Shown: in pieces, positions 27,410 through 36,800 of the stretch
Layout of the letters: each line of letters begins with the position of its first letter
Numbering within the stretch: the stretch's first letter is position 1
Assembly (NCBI RefSeq): GCF_020748185.1
Contig: NZ_JAHZMO010000005.1
Span: forward strand, 1 to 64,000
Source: Terrisporobacter petrolearius
GTDB lineage: Bacteria; Bacillota; Clostridia; Peptostreptococcales; Peptostreptococcaceae
Direction of reading: 5' to 3'
DNA length: 64,000 nucleotides
Notes under the pieces: model-generated
The model's database searches: none
Seen by the model: only the letters and a program-made list of their open reading frames with translations
Told to the model about the DNA's origin: nothing
Made by a program: the position numbers and the translations under genes

Positions 27410-27471
27410 TATGATATATCGTTGACAATACGAAGTGATTCACCCACACAATGGCTCAAGCGAAGAGAATT
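27410..27471. repeat. Dispersed intergenic repeat, copy E (inverted, partial)
   Basis: Read on the minus strand this gap segment gives ATTCTCTTCGCTTGAGCC, ATTGTGTGGGTGAATCACTT and TTGTCAACGATAT, matching the left half of copy C at 21413-21465. It lies between the stop of one minus-strand gene and the start of the next one. Confidence 0.6.
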
Positions 27472-27747
27472 TTATTTTACTTCTATAATATAGGCGCTTG
27501 TTTGTGGCGGTATACTCATTGTCATAATATTAGAATGATAAGCCACAACTAAATCACCTATATTTAAATCTTCTACAGTAATTTCATTGTACTCGCGATC
27601 CACTATTAAAGTTTCATCACTTACAACAAGTCTTGTAAATGTATAAATATCCTTCGGATTCTGTCCTATAGTGACTAACTTATATCTTTCATCATTACTA
27701 TCCATTATTTCTACTATTACTCCTATTTTATAAGAACAACATTTCAT
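27472..27747 (-). CDS. Small hypothetical protein, DUF3221-like C-terminus
   Basis: A 91-residue soluble, probably all-beta protein (MKCCSYKIGVIVEIMDSND...). The C-terminal IMTMSIPPQTSAYIIEV resembles the end of DUF3221-type small beta-barrels, but the match is by eye only. GGAGGG precedes the ATG at 27747. It has no signal peptide. It could be a standalone OB-like binding protein; function unknown. It lies just before the Cys-rich spore-surface-like region. Confidence 0.6.
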   Translation of the reverse strand: MKCCSYKIGVIVEIMDSNDERYKLVTIGQNPKDIYTFTRLVVSDETLIVDREYNEITVEDLNIGDLVVAYHSNIMTMSIPPQTSAYIIEVK

Positions 27748-27814
27748 TATAATCCCTCCAATAATTCTATTTACTTATTTATATTTTTCTTCGTTAAATA
27801 TAGTTACAATAATA

Positions 27815-27857
27815 AAAAAATAAAACACCCTATAATATATAAGATGTTTTTATTTAA
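27815..27857 (-). terminator. Probable terminator of the Cys/His-rich gene
   Basis: On the minus strand AAACATCTTA and TAGGGTGTTT pair (with G-T pairs) and run into ATTTTTTTATT, about 100 bases past the stop at 27952. Confidence 0.6.
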
Positions 27858-27951
27858 AGTTATTGTATACTCTAAATCTAGATATTTGGCATAATGGAAC
27901 TAAATAAATCGTCAAATACCTCCTTAATTAATACCTTATATTACAAACTTA

Positions 27952-28764
27952 TTAGTTTCTATAACAACTTCCTTCACAATGTTTTTTCGAAGAATTTCTT
28001 TTTCTATCTTTTTCACATTCTGATACTCCACAAGCTGTACAGTTTAGTATTTCTTTTGATGCTAGTTCGAATATTGTACTAGCCAATTCTAATACTACTT
28101 TTTCTAGCGAATTTATTTCATCTTCTAATTCACACACCATACATTCTATTAATTCACACTTACAATCCATATGTGACTTACATAAGCACTCTATATTACT
28201 TATTTTCGAAATTATACTTTCTATTAAATCTATTATTTTAAATAATTTACATAAAACATCTGATATCAAGTCACATTTTTTACTAAATAGACATTTTAAT
28301 TGGCAAAGTAAATTTTTTAAATTTTTTAATATACATTCAAATTTATCTATTTGTAATAGATAACCATAGTTTTTCTTGCAGCTAGTACATTCCTCTATAT
28401 CAAAAAGTGTTGTCATTAATATATCTAATAAACTCATACAATTACAATCTTTATTCCATCCCTGTAGTTTATCAATGCACAAGTCTTCTTCTAAAAAATT
28501 TTTCGTAATATTTCTTATTATTTCTACTTCTTTTGAATGGCGTTTCTTATCACAAGAATTATGGTCATGACAATTTTCATGATGTTTTTCATTACATTCA
28601 CAATCCTCATGATGCATATCATCTATGCAGTCTTCTTCACAAGGTTTAAAATCATTATGACAATCGTCAAATTCTTTATGATAACATTTTTTATCACAAA
28701 TCAAATCAAACTTCATTTCGTTTAATATTTCATAAATAAATTTTAAATTAAATACATAATACAC
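27952..28764 (-). CDS. Cysteine/histidine-rich protein, candidate spore-surface component
   Basis: A 270-residue protein not assigned to a family. Residues 20-80 are packed with His, Cys, Asp and Glu (HHEDCECNEKHHENCHDHN), suggesting metal binding. The middle and C-terminal parts are predicted helical, with regularly spaced cysteines (CILKNLKNLLCQLKCLF, CLCKSHMDCKCELIECMVC). It has no signal peptide or membrane helix. The start is GTG 28764 with AGGTGGG seven bases upstream. Location beside other Cys-rich genes suggests an exosporium or coat role, as cysteine-rich proteins cross-link these layers in clostridia. It could alternatively be a cytosolic metal-storage protein. Confidence 0.7.
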   Translation of the reverse strand: MYYVFNLKFIYEILNEMKFDLICDKKCYHKEFDDCHNDFKPCEEDCIDDMHHEDCECNEKHHENCHDHNSCDKKRHSKEVEIIRNITKNFLEEDLCIDKLQGWNKDCNCMSLLDILMTTLFDIEECTSCKKNYGYLLQIDKFECILKNLKNLLCQLKCLFSKKCDLISDVLCKLFKIIDLIESIISKISNIECLCKSHMDCKCELIECMVCELEDEINSLEKVVLELASTIFELASKEILNCTACGVSECEKDRKRNSSKKHCEGSCYRN

Positions 28765-28807
28765 TACTCATCCCACCTTTTTAGTCTAAGAATACGCTTT
28801 TTATATG

Positions 28808-28978
28808 CTAATTCTTTAATAATTTTGTAAAAACTTTTATAATACTTATTTCTTGCAACACAGCCACATCTATCTTGACGTTGGTATGGGTAAGACCTCT
28901 ATTTCCATAATTCGTCATGTTAGAATAGAACATTTCTCCAGATTTTCTTTGTAATGATTCTGCTGTATAGGAAGGCAT
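28808..28978 (-). pseudogene. Orphan 56-codon open frame, probable gene remnant
   Basis: An open frame from ATG 28978 to TAG 28808 encodes MPSYTAESLQRKSGEMFYSN followed by MTNYGNRGLTHTNVKIDV. The composition looks protein-like rather than random for such AT-rich DNA. However, no Shine-Dalgarno site precedes it, and the frame is short, so I treat it as a fragment of an unidentified gene. It occupies part of the 450-bp gap 28765-29218, which otherwise holds nothing clear except the promoter of the next gene. Confidence 0.35.
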
Positions 28979-29164
28979 GCATTGGTGTTAATTAGAAACT
29001 TAAATCGATGCTATTAACGCACTTAATTCTTGTAGCTAATCACTCATTAAGTTTTTTAATAAAAATTACCTTCTTTTCCTATATATATGAACATTTCTAA
29101 TAATTGACACTAAGTTTAGTGTTTTTATTTATTAAAATTTATATTATTTACATAAAAATACATC

Positions 29165-29191
29165 ACAAAATTATTTTTTTTCCATATTATA
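29165..29191 (+). promoter_or_regulatory. Sigma-K-like promoter
   Basis: AC (29165-29166), 16 bases, then CATATTATA (29183-29191) fits AC-N16/17-CATAnnnTA exactly, 28 bases before the start codon at 29219. This consensus is that of Bacillus/Clostridium SigK; assignment is by eye. Confidence 0.55.
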
Positions 29192-29218
29192 AGATATACT
29201 TGATAGGAGGGAATATTT

Positions 29219-29941
29219 ATGAAAAATTATGACTGTCATAGCAACATAATATGTCCATCAACGGTAAAAAATTTTTTAGATTCTGATATTGCTACAATTA
29301 CTGCAAATTCAAGTTTACCAATGTACTTTACTTTATGCGAAAATTTAAAATTACCTAAAAAATGCAAAATTGAAATCCTAGAAACAAAATTACAATATAG
29401 TATTTCTAAAACAGAAAAAGAATTGTTGATCAATGGTAAATGTGTAAATTCCCATAAATCTTTACTTAATGATTGTATAAATATAAAGGACGTATTTATT
29501 AATTTACCAAAAGATAACCACAATAAAATCTTATTTAGTATCATAGAAAAACTAAAATTAGAAATTTCACTTATATTAGAATTTAAGGCTATAGCTCATA
29601 CTGATAATTGTAAAAAAATATATTTTGAAGCCACTGGAAAGTCTAAAGATCGTATAGAAATTCTTTTAATGAACAAATGTTGCATACCTGCCAATTGTGA
29701 TTTAGATAATAATTTTATAGATGTAGACCACCGCTTAAATGCCGAGGTTAATCCAGAGTATATATTTATATCTCCTAAATACGATTGCCATTCTAATATT
29801 GATGGCCTTTTAGGAAAGGTCTTTATTAATTATGAAATTCTGATGGATTTAATGTGCTATGAAAAAATAAGAAAGTGTTTTTATAATACTTCCTATAATA
29901 CTGGAGATATTTATCATAAAAAATATATGTATTTTAACTGA
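29219..29941 (+). CDS. Hypothetical protein, candidate spore-surface protein
   Basis: A 240-residue protein (MKNYDCHSNIICPSTVKNFL...) with about eleven cysteines spread along its length and no signal peptide. Beta-rich segments such as CKIEILETKLQYSISKTEKEL and RIEILLMNKCCIPANC suggest an all-beta or SPOCS-like fold, which I cannot confirm. The word YDCHSNI occurs near both ends (residues 4-10 and about 205-211). A strong GGAGGG site and a perfect sigma-K-like promoter precede it, pointing to late mother-cell expression. Neighbours are also Cys-rich. Confidence 0.7.
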   Translation: MKNYDCHSNIICPSTVKNFLDSDIATITANSSLPMYFTLCENLKLPKKCKIEILETKLQYSISKTEKELLINGKCVNSHKSLLNDCINIKDVFINLPKDNHNKILFSIIEKLKLEISLILEFKAIAHTDNCKKIYFEATGKSKDRIEILLMNKCCIPANCDLDNNFIDVDHRLNAEVNPEYIFISPKYDCHSNIDGLLGKVFINYEILMDLMCYEKIRKCFYNTSYNTGDIYHKKYMYFN

Positions 29942-30003
29942 CAATTATATTTGTCAGTTTTTTATTTTAATATAAAAGTTTTTACATGATATCTTATTTT
30001 GTA

Positions 30004-30151
30004 ACACAAGATTCTTTCTAAATATATTAGAATTAATTCTTTAATAGTAAATTTAAGATTCTATTATCATCCATAAAATACATCAATATTTAACAAAATT
30101 TTAGTTTTTTATACTTATTTAGTAACATTATTCTATCTTATAAATATATTA
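30004..30151 (+). promoter_or_regulatory. Duplicated sigma-K-like promoter region
   Basis: CTTATTTTGTAACA (ending about 30006) and CTTATTTAGTAACA (ending about 30127) are each followed by ATATATTA-type boxes: AC-N15-AATATATTA at 30004-30029 and AC-N16-AATATATTA at 30125-30151. The downstream copy lies about 50 bases before the start at 30205. The same GTAACA word precedes the genes starting at 37587 and 41639. Confidence 0.5.
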
Positions 30152-30204
30152 TAAATATAGGCTAAGGAAACCTATATAATATAAATATTTAAGGAGTAGA
30201 TATT

Positions 30205-30981
30205 ATGAGTAATAACGGTTGGCTATCATCCTCATGTCAACAATATGATCCTTATCCTGGCTCTGGTACTAGTCCAAAACCTAAACCATGTCAAAAAAAT
30301 AAATGTTGCTGTAACAAAGACATGAAAAGATCTTTAGAATTATTATTAAATCCAACTATAAAGGATGCTATAATATACAATGAATTCGCATTTGTTGGTG
30401 AAAAATTTTTAGTAGGTACTAGTTTAGAATTAATTACTGATTGGACCACTGAGGAGAACGACAATACTAGACCACCAGATGCAACATTAAGTTCAATTGA
30501 CCCTTGTCAATTTAGTTTTATAAATATAAATGCTCCTGGGTATTACTATCCAATACCATCTGAAGATCCATCACCTTATTTTATACCAAATACAATTTCT
30601 AGAGCATCTCTTTGTAATTTAGATGCTATAATTTTCAACTATGATCCAGAAGCTGTAGAAGATTTTGAGGCAAGCTTAAAAACATTACTTGACAAAAAAT
30701 ACCCATGTCATAATTTTAAAAATAATGAATTTTGCTGTGGCAATGATATATTAAGAGATGATGAATGTTGTTGTGGCGATGGTATATTTAGAGATATAAA
30801 TAAACCTTATTCTTTCAATGATAATTTAGTTAATATTACAAGTGGATGGCTTGCTTTACATGAAGCTAAGATTTTAGGTAAAGTTGGAAATATTTTAGTT
30901 CTTGCTAATACTCTTGATGATATAAATAGAATTTATTTTGTATGCTTAGAATCTATAGGGTTCTATGGAATACCAGTTTAA
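30205..30981 (+). CDS. MSNNGW-family Cys-rich protein, copy 1 (candidate exosporium protein)
   Basis: A 258-residue protein that starts MSNNGWLSSSC, followed by a Pro/Lys/Cys segment (SPKPKPCQKNKCCCNKDM) and a conserved body: LLLNPTIKDAI, NEFAFVGEKFLVGTSLE, SIDPCQ, LDAIIFNYDPEA, SGWLALHEAKILGKVGNIL and IYFVCLESIGFY. A paralogue lies at 36796-37587 on the other strand with the same blocks. It has no signal peptide. GGAGTAG precedes the ATG, and one or two sigma-K-like promoters lie upstream. I infer a spore outer-layer protein; the family name is not known to me. Confidence 0.75.
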   Translation: MSNNGWLSSSCQQYDPYPGSGTSPKPKPCQKNKCCCNKDMKRSLELLLNPTIKDAIIYNEFAFVGEKFLVGTSLELITDWTTEENDNTRPPDATLSSIDPCQFSFININAPGYYYPIPSEDPSPYFIPNTISRASLCNLDAIIFNYDPEAVEDFEASLKTLLDKKYPCHNFKNNEFCCGNDILRDDECCCGDGIFRDINKPYSFNDNLVNITSGWLALHEAKILGKVGNILVLANTLDDINRIYFVCLESIGFYGIPV

Positions 30982-31029
30982 AATTAGATATGTTTATATA
31001 TAAATAAATCATTTATTTTTAATTAAATA

Positions 31030-31895
31030 ATATAGGTGTGCATTATTCTACCAAAAGTTGGAGACTATGAAATTTTTTTATGAATAGCTTTCTATGATAA
31101 ATTTGTTAAGGCTCGGGTAGAATAAAAATCTATCCATGCCTTAACTTTAATGTCATTCTAATTTAATTGCACGTCAAGCACACCTTTAAAAAAGGTGTTT
31201 TTTGCTAGGTATAAATAATTGTTAATCTAGTCGTCCTTCATACATTATTGATAACTTTACATAAACTTTATCCCAATTTCTAAGATGTAAATTCCATTTT
31301 TTTAGTAGCCTCAAAGGTAGATAGATATAAAGCTTTAAGTAAAGCCGTATCACTTGGAAATACAGTAAGTTGACGGTTTAAACGATGTGTACTATTAAGA
31401 TTTTCAATTGCATTTATAGTATATATAACCTTACGCATATCTGCAGAAAATTTAAATATAGGGCTTATTGCATTCCAATTTTTAAACCAACTTTCCATAG
31501 CGTTTGGATAATGATCTTGCCCTTTTCCAATTCATTTAGTACGCTTAACCAATATTTACTACTTTTATTTTAGGCTCAAAAGAACTATCTCTATCTTGCG
31601 GTACCTCAATTTAGAACTCACCATATATACTTCTAACTTTTTTGATTTATTTCCGTTTCTTGAATTAGAACTTTCATCCCTTTCATAAATGTTTATAACC
31701 TAGATGATTATTCATTTCAGCTTAAAGCATAGATTTAATTGTACCTCCAAGCGAATCTTTTAATACATCTTGAATATCATTCAACTGTTGCAATGTCATA
31801 TTCTTCTATTGGCGTAGCTATAATATTCTTTCTTCATTCAGTTAATCTTTCTTTTCTTTTTCTTACCATAAAAAACAGACTCCCATAATAATTTA
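31030..31895 (-). mobile_element. IS256-family insertion sequence relic 1
   Basis: Minus-strand remnants of a mutator-type transposase. The N-terminal part from ATG 31869 gives DIQDVLKDSLGGTIKSML and then AEMNNHLGY with stops and shifts. An internal section is missing. The C-terminal part at 31280-31498 reads RKVIYTINAIENLNSTHRLN, and FPSDTALLKALYLS follows. The 31065-31500 stretch is about three-quarters identical to 37893-38335, so both relics are ends of related elements in the same orientation. It is non-functional. Confidence 0.85.
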
Positions 31896-32039
31896 ATATT
31901 ATCATAGAAATCTATTATATTTTAGAAATTATAGATTTTTTTTCACAGGCTCTTGTACTTTGTGACTTATATATAATTGCATTTGATTTATTCCACTCTT
32001 TAATAGTTACAATTAATATATTCATAGAAATTACCACCT

Positions 32040-32517
32040 TTATTTTTTATAGTAGTTTAGCACCTTATTAACTGCTAATACTACATCTTGTAAATCTTTA
32101 TCACTCATATTTGCATGTAGTGGTAAAGTAATCATTTTATTATATAAATCTTCTACATTAGAACATAAACCTTCTTCATATCCTAGTTTTTTATAATAAG
32201 GTTGTAAATGCACTGCTTGACCAGTAAAATCTACAGGTATTATTGCCTTAGTTTTGCTAGTTATTTTCTTTTCTATTTCTTTTGGATCTATATTATAAGT
32301 GAATGGATTAATATCAGCAAATACAGATTTTCCACCACAATATAAAACACAATTAGCTGAAGCTGCAAATGTCATAGGAGTAGTTATAACCTCATCTCCT
32401 TTTTTAATCCCTACTGCAAAGCAAGATGCATGCAATGCAGCTGTCCCATTTTATACAGCTACAGCATATTTGCAACCTACATAACTAGCCACCATTTATA
32501 GCTAATTCACTTTTCAT
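32040..32517 (-). pseudogene. pseC: Decayed pseC-like aminotransferase (DegT/DnrJ family)
   Basis: The remnant starts at ATG 32517 with AGGAG upstream (MKSELAINGG), hits a stop, then resumes in an open frame from 32435: FAVGIKKGDEVITTPMTFAA, NCVLYCGGKSVFADI and AIIPVDFTGQAV. It then jumps to the C-terminal end KMITLPLHANMSDKDLQDVV. About half of the roughly 380-residue enzyme, including the PLP lysine region, is deleted. The parent enzyme transaminates the PseB product in pseudaminic acid-type sugar synthesis. Confidence 0.75.
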
Positions 32518-32539
32518 CTTATATTCTCCTTTCTCTATT

Positions 32540-32952
32540 TTTAGTCCAGTTTTTTAATTATTTTTGCAGGTGATCCTCTACCAATTCAAAAGCCCTATTT
32601 TATCACTACTTCTTCCTCAGAGTCTCCTTGCTGAAGAATTGGCTTATTTATATCTGCATAATTATAATTATTAACTGTTATAAACACGTCTGATTCAATT
32701 AGCACATTATTTTCTATAATAATTTTAGATACTTTACCTGCATGTAACTGTATTCCTGATCTTAATACAAGATTATTTGCCAAGTTAATGTTATTTCCAT
32801 TTACAATTGTTACATACTATCCTTACCTGTACGTTGTCTCACAATTGTCCAATATTACTCTTTACTAGCATATTGTTTAGAGGTTTTATACGAAGCATCC
32901 AGTGTTTTAATAGTGTTTCTGGACCAAATTTATATTTATTTAATATACTCAT
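32540..32952 (-). pseudogene. Decayed hexapeptide-repeat acyltransferase
   Basis: From ATG 32952 (site AGAAGGA upstream) the frame reads MSILNKYKFGPETLLKHWML and stops near SNIGQL. A second frame (32595-32783) continues with LRSGIQLHAGKVSKIIIENN, VLIESDVFITVNNYNY and DINKPILQQG, and a tail SPAKIIKKL follows after another stop. These are the left-handed beta-helix and NPAKVIKKL-like end of sugar or sialic acid O-acyltransferases. Multiple lesions make it non-functional. Confidence 0.65.
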
Positions 32953-32985
32953 ATTTATTACATCCTTCTTATATATAAAATATAA

Positions 32986-34044
<1,059 letters not shown>

Positions 34045-34140
34045 TTAAATTAATGTATTTATAAAACATTTCTCTCTGTAATATGCATTTAATGTAAATA
34101 GAGGTACTACTTTAGTAGTGTTATTTGAAAATAATTATAT

Positions 34141-35253
34141 TTATTTATATAAATTCATAACTCTATTCTTTACTACAATCTCTTCTAACAAATCACAAAT
34201 TTTCTCATAAGCATATTTATTTTTATCTACAAAATAGTAACCATCTATGATTTTTTTATCTAGAGTACATTCCATATTACTATCAAATTTATTATAATTA
34301 TAAAATTCTTTATATTTAGTTATTTTCTTTGAATTCATCATCAATTCATGATCTAGGTATTCAGGAATATTAACAGGTCTAAGAATTGAACAACTTTTAT
34401 TCATAAAATAGGCATCAATTATAGATGTACTCATCCATGTATTAATTTTGTCACATACATTTATCCAACTTCTAACAGAATCTTCTTTTATTACATGAAA
34501 TCTCTCATTATTAGATTCCAACTCATCTAATTCATGAAAATTATTAAGCTTTCTTTTTTCATAAGGATGAGGCCTATATATAAATTCACAGTCATTACTG
34601 CTTATATATTTTTCAATCCACTCCAATATTATTTTTCTAGACTGTGTACTTATTTCACAAAATTCTGTAGCATTTGATTTGCCAACTATTATGCCCATTC
34701 CTCTTTGTTGAGATTTTTTTACTTGTGCCAAGGTAAAACTTGATAAAAATAGTATCCATTCTTTAGATTTATCTAAATTATAATCATTTGCCATTTGTTC
34801 TTTATTTTTATAAATACTTCTAAATCTTTCACTACACATATCCACATTTAAACATCCCACTACTTTTACATTGTCTTCTCTAATACCACTTGATATAAAT
34901 CTGTTTTTACCCATTTCTCCCCAACATAAATGCATTGCATTTTTTTCTATTCCTTGTGGAATTTGGTATGTTGCCTTGTCCCACATATTTGACATTACTT
35001 GTTCATATTGAAGATTAACTATTCGGGTAATCTTACTATTAAATGTTCTTGTAACACACTCCACTGTCTTTGGATCATGCAAACAATGTGTAATAACTAC
35101 ATCTGGTGTGAAATACAAAACTCGCTTTGGCTTTACTATATAATCATAGTGATATACATATACCTCATGTCCTCTTCTTTGTAACTCTGCCTTTAGTAAA
35201 TATGCATTTTGCAATTCTCTTTGTATTTCATGATAAAAAATTATGACTTTCAT
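34141..35253 (-). CDS. GT-B-like surface carbohydrate biosynthesis protein
   Basis: A 370-residue cytosolic protein starting KVIIFYHEIQRELQNAYLLK, with an N-terminal Rossmann-like half (RGHEVYVYHYDYI) and a C-terminal half with CEFIYRPHPYEKR and DKINTWMSTSIIDAYFMN. The RPHP motif and the TSS/D region are typical of GT-B transferases of the CDP-glycerol/polysaccharide 'surface carbohydrate biosynthesis' group. Donor and acceptor are unknown. It lies two bases after a coiled-coil gene in an operon with a perfect sigma-K-like promoter, so I infer glycosylation or polysaccharide assembly on the forming spore surface. Confidence 0.7.
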   Translation of the reverse strand: MKVIIFYHEIQRELQNAYLLKAELQRRGHEVYVYHYDYIVKPKRVLYFTPDVVITHCLHDPKTVECVTRTFNSKITRIVNLQYEQVMSNMWDKATYQIPQGIEKNAMHLCWGEMGKNRFISSGIREDNVKVVGCLNVDMCSERFRSIYKNKEQMANDYNLDKSKEWILFLSSFTLAQVKKSQQRGMGIIVGKSNATEFCEISTQSRKIILEWIEKYISSNDCEFIYRPHPYEKRKLNNFHELDELESNNERFHVIKEDSVRSWINVCDKINTWMSTSIIDAYFMNKSCSILRPVNIPEYLDHELMMNSKKITKYKEFYNYNKFDSNMECTLDKKIIDGYYFVDKNKYAYEKICDLLEEIVVKNRVMNLYK

Positions 35254-35255
35254 AC

Positions 35256-35687
35256 TTACATTCTCTCCCTTGCAATCTGTCTTACTATTTCATCTAGTTT
35301 CTCTTCTATATAATTATAATTTAAAATATACTCATTATTTTCAAGTTCGATATCATATATAAGTTTATCTATTTCTATTTGTAGACCATCTATATTTTGT
35401 TCTATATTATTTAAATCACGCATTATACCTTTTATATTTCTATAACTTTCAAATTTTTCATAATATGATTTTGCATTAATAAATCTATTTAGATAATTTA
35501 AGATTTTTTTAATATTTTTCTCCTGTTGAGGTAGATTCTTATCTTTTTTATTTTTGTCTTTTTCCTTATATAAAGCTTTTTGTACTTCTCTTAAAAAAAA
35601 AGCATTATTATATTGATTTTTAATTGGGTCTTCATCTTTTTTGTCATAAGATTTATATAAATTAATAAATTTCACTAAATTTTCCAT
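35256..35687 (-). CDS. Coiled-coil hypothetical protein
   Basis: A 143-residue, highly charged protein rich in Lys, Asn, Glu and Ile. The N-terminal half contains KEKDKNKKDKNLPQQEKN, and the C-terminal half (GIMRDLNNIEQNIDGLQIEI, then DKLIYDIELENNEYIL) has heptad spacing suitable for a coiled coil. There is no signal peptide. The ribosome-binding site (AAAGGA) is at long spacing, so the start is less certain. It is the first gene of the operon with the glycosyltransferase-like protein and probably acts with it. Confidence 0.6.
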   Translation of the reverse strand: MENLVKFINLYKSYDKKDEDPIKNQYNNAFFLREVQKALYKEKDKNKKDKNLPQQEKNIKKILNYLNRFINAKSYYEKFESYRNIKGIMRDLNNIEQNIDGLQIEIDKLIYDIELENNEYILNYNYIEEKLDEIVRQIARERM

Positions 35688-36289
35688 TATTACATCAATG
35701 TCCTTTCTTAAAATATAATTTATCAGAAATAACTTCTTATTAGTACAATATGGTTTAATATAATAAAACGTTCACCATATTTATATACATATAGTAAAAA
35801 TCCCTTGAGAGTCATTATTAAAATAAAAACATTGGGAACGTAGTAATAATTAAAAAGTTATTCGCAAATTAAGAGATAGAATTATTGTCAAAAATAAATA
35901 TGTAAAAAATTACGCTTGCTAAAACTTTTAAGTTTATTAATAGTAAATCAAATAAAACAAAAAGATTATAATGTAGGATTCTAGATGTGTCTAAAAACAT
36001 GAGTTTAGTATCTGCATCAAAACTACTAAGTAATAATATTGGTACCATAGGAAAAAGTACTATCTGTAATATCCTAAAAAAATGCTAAATAATATCAATA
36101 AAAAATACAGTTATGCAAAAAGGGGTTAAATTGCACTGATTCTCATCTTATAAAAAAAAGTATATTTCCAATACAAAATGGGAGCTCATATGTGCAATTA
36201 AAAAACTAAAATTACAAAATTTTAAAATTAAAGATATTACCAAAAACTGGGTATTTCAAATAAAACTGTAATAAATTATTCTAGGATAC
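35688..36289. other. 600-bp gap with promoter and unresolved degenerate sequence
   Basis: Near 35688-35775 lies the promoter of the leftward operon. From about 35930 to 36285 the plus strand has short frames that look like decayed coding DNA (for example SKNMSLVSASKLLSNNIG near 35990 and WELICAIKKLKLQNFKIKDI near 36180). These resemble helix-turn-helix or transposase fragments, but no family could be fixed. Confidence 0.35.
35744..35771 (-). promoter_or_regulatory. Sigma-K-like promoter of the glycosyltransferase operon
   Basis: On the minus strand AC (35771-35770), 17 bases, then CATATTGTA (35752-35744) matches AC-N16/17-CATAnnnTA exactly, 57 bases before the start at 35687. Confidence 0.5.
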
Positions 36290-36571
36290 CTAATGAAGAT
36301 AGCAAAAATATAATACAACCTCACCAAAACTGCTATCAATAGTTTTAAAACTATACTCATTTCTATAATTCTGAGACTGTTCATCACTTCTTTCATAATT
36401 TTCTCTATCTATATGTTCATTCATTTCTGCTTCTAATAGTTGTTGTATCACATCTTTGAATAACTTTTGCATTAGTTCATTTTTACCAACTACATCTTCC
36501 ATAGTTTTACACTTTTTAACTTCAACTTGATAGTCTATATCTGTAATAATTATTTCTTTTTTATCTTTCAT
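36290..36571 (-). mobile_element. IS256-family transposase N-terminal fragment
   Basis: An open frame of 93 codons matches the start of mutator-type transposases: KNELMQKLFKDVIQQLLEAE, MNEHIDRENYERSDEQ and NYRNEYSFKTIDSSFGEV. It then ends abruptly where the catalytic domain should begin. Its sequence differs from relics 1 and 2, so it is a third element. A GAGGTAGT-like site precedes it. It is non-functional as a transposase. Confidence 0.8.
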
Positions 36572-36627
36572 TTTACTACCTCTAAAAGTTTAATATAAGT
36601 ATTATTCCAAATTCACCAATTTTAGAT

Positions 36628-36680
36628 ACAAAAAAACTGTAGGTAAGTTTGTTTTACACAAATCTACCTACAGTTCCCAT
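36628..36680. terminator. Hairpin, probable terminator
   Basis: AACTGTAGGTA and TACCTACAGTT form an 11-bp stem, with A6 on the left (T6 on the minus strand). It lies downstream of the MSNNGW-family genes on the minus strand. Confidence 0.65.
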
Positions 36681-36694
36681 TTACCTTATTATTT

Positions 36695-36800
36695 ATCTAG
36701 AAAATGTACAATTAAATTTTCAGATAGGATTCTAGATATACAAAACAAATTCTATACCTGTTAAAGAATATAATTATCAGGAACTAAGATATTTTCTAAT
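36695..36800 (-). pseudogene. Tail of a third MSNNGW-family gene
   Basis: Immediately after the stop of copy 2, the minus strand reads LENILVPDNY, a stop, another stop, then NLFCISRIL. This aligns with the C-terminus GNILVLANT...IYFVCLESIG of copy 1 at the DNA level, about 70 percent by eye. It is the decayed end of a former tandem duplicate. Confidence 0.6.

Noticed and set aside
28376-28725. Plus-strand hydrophobic frames opposite the Cys/His-rich gene
   Set aside because: Antisense to a His-rich coding region, which produces Met/Ile/Phe-rich shadows; no ribosome-binding sites.
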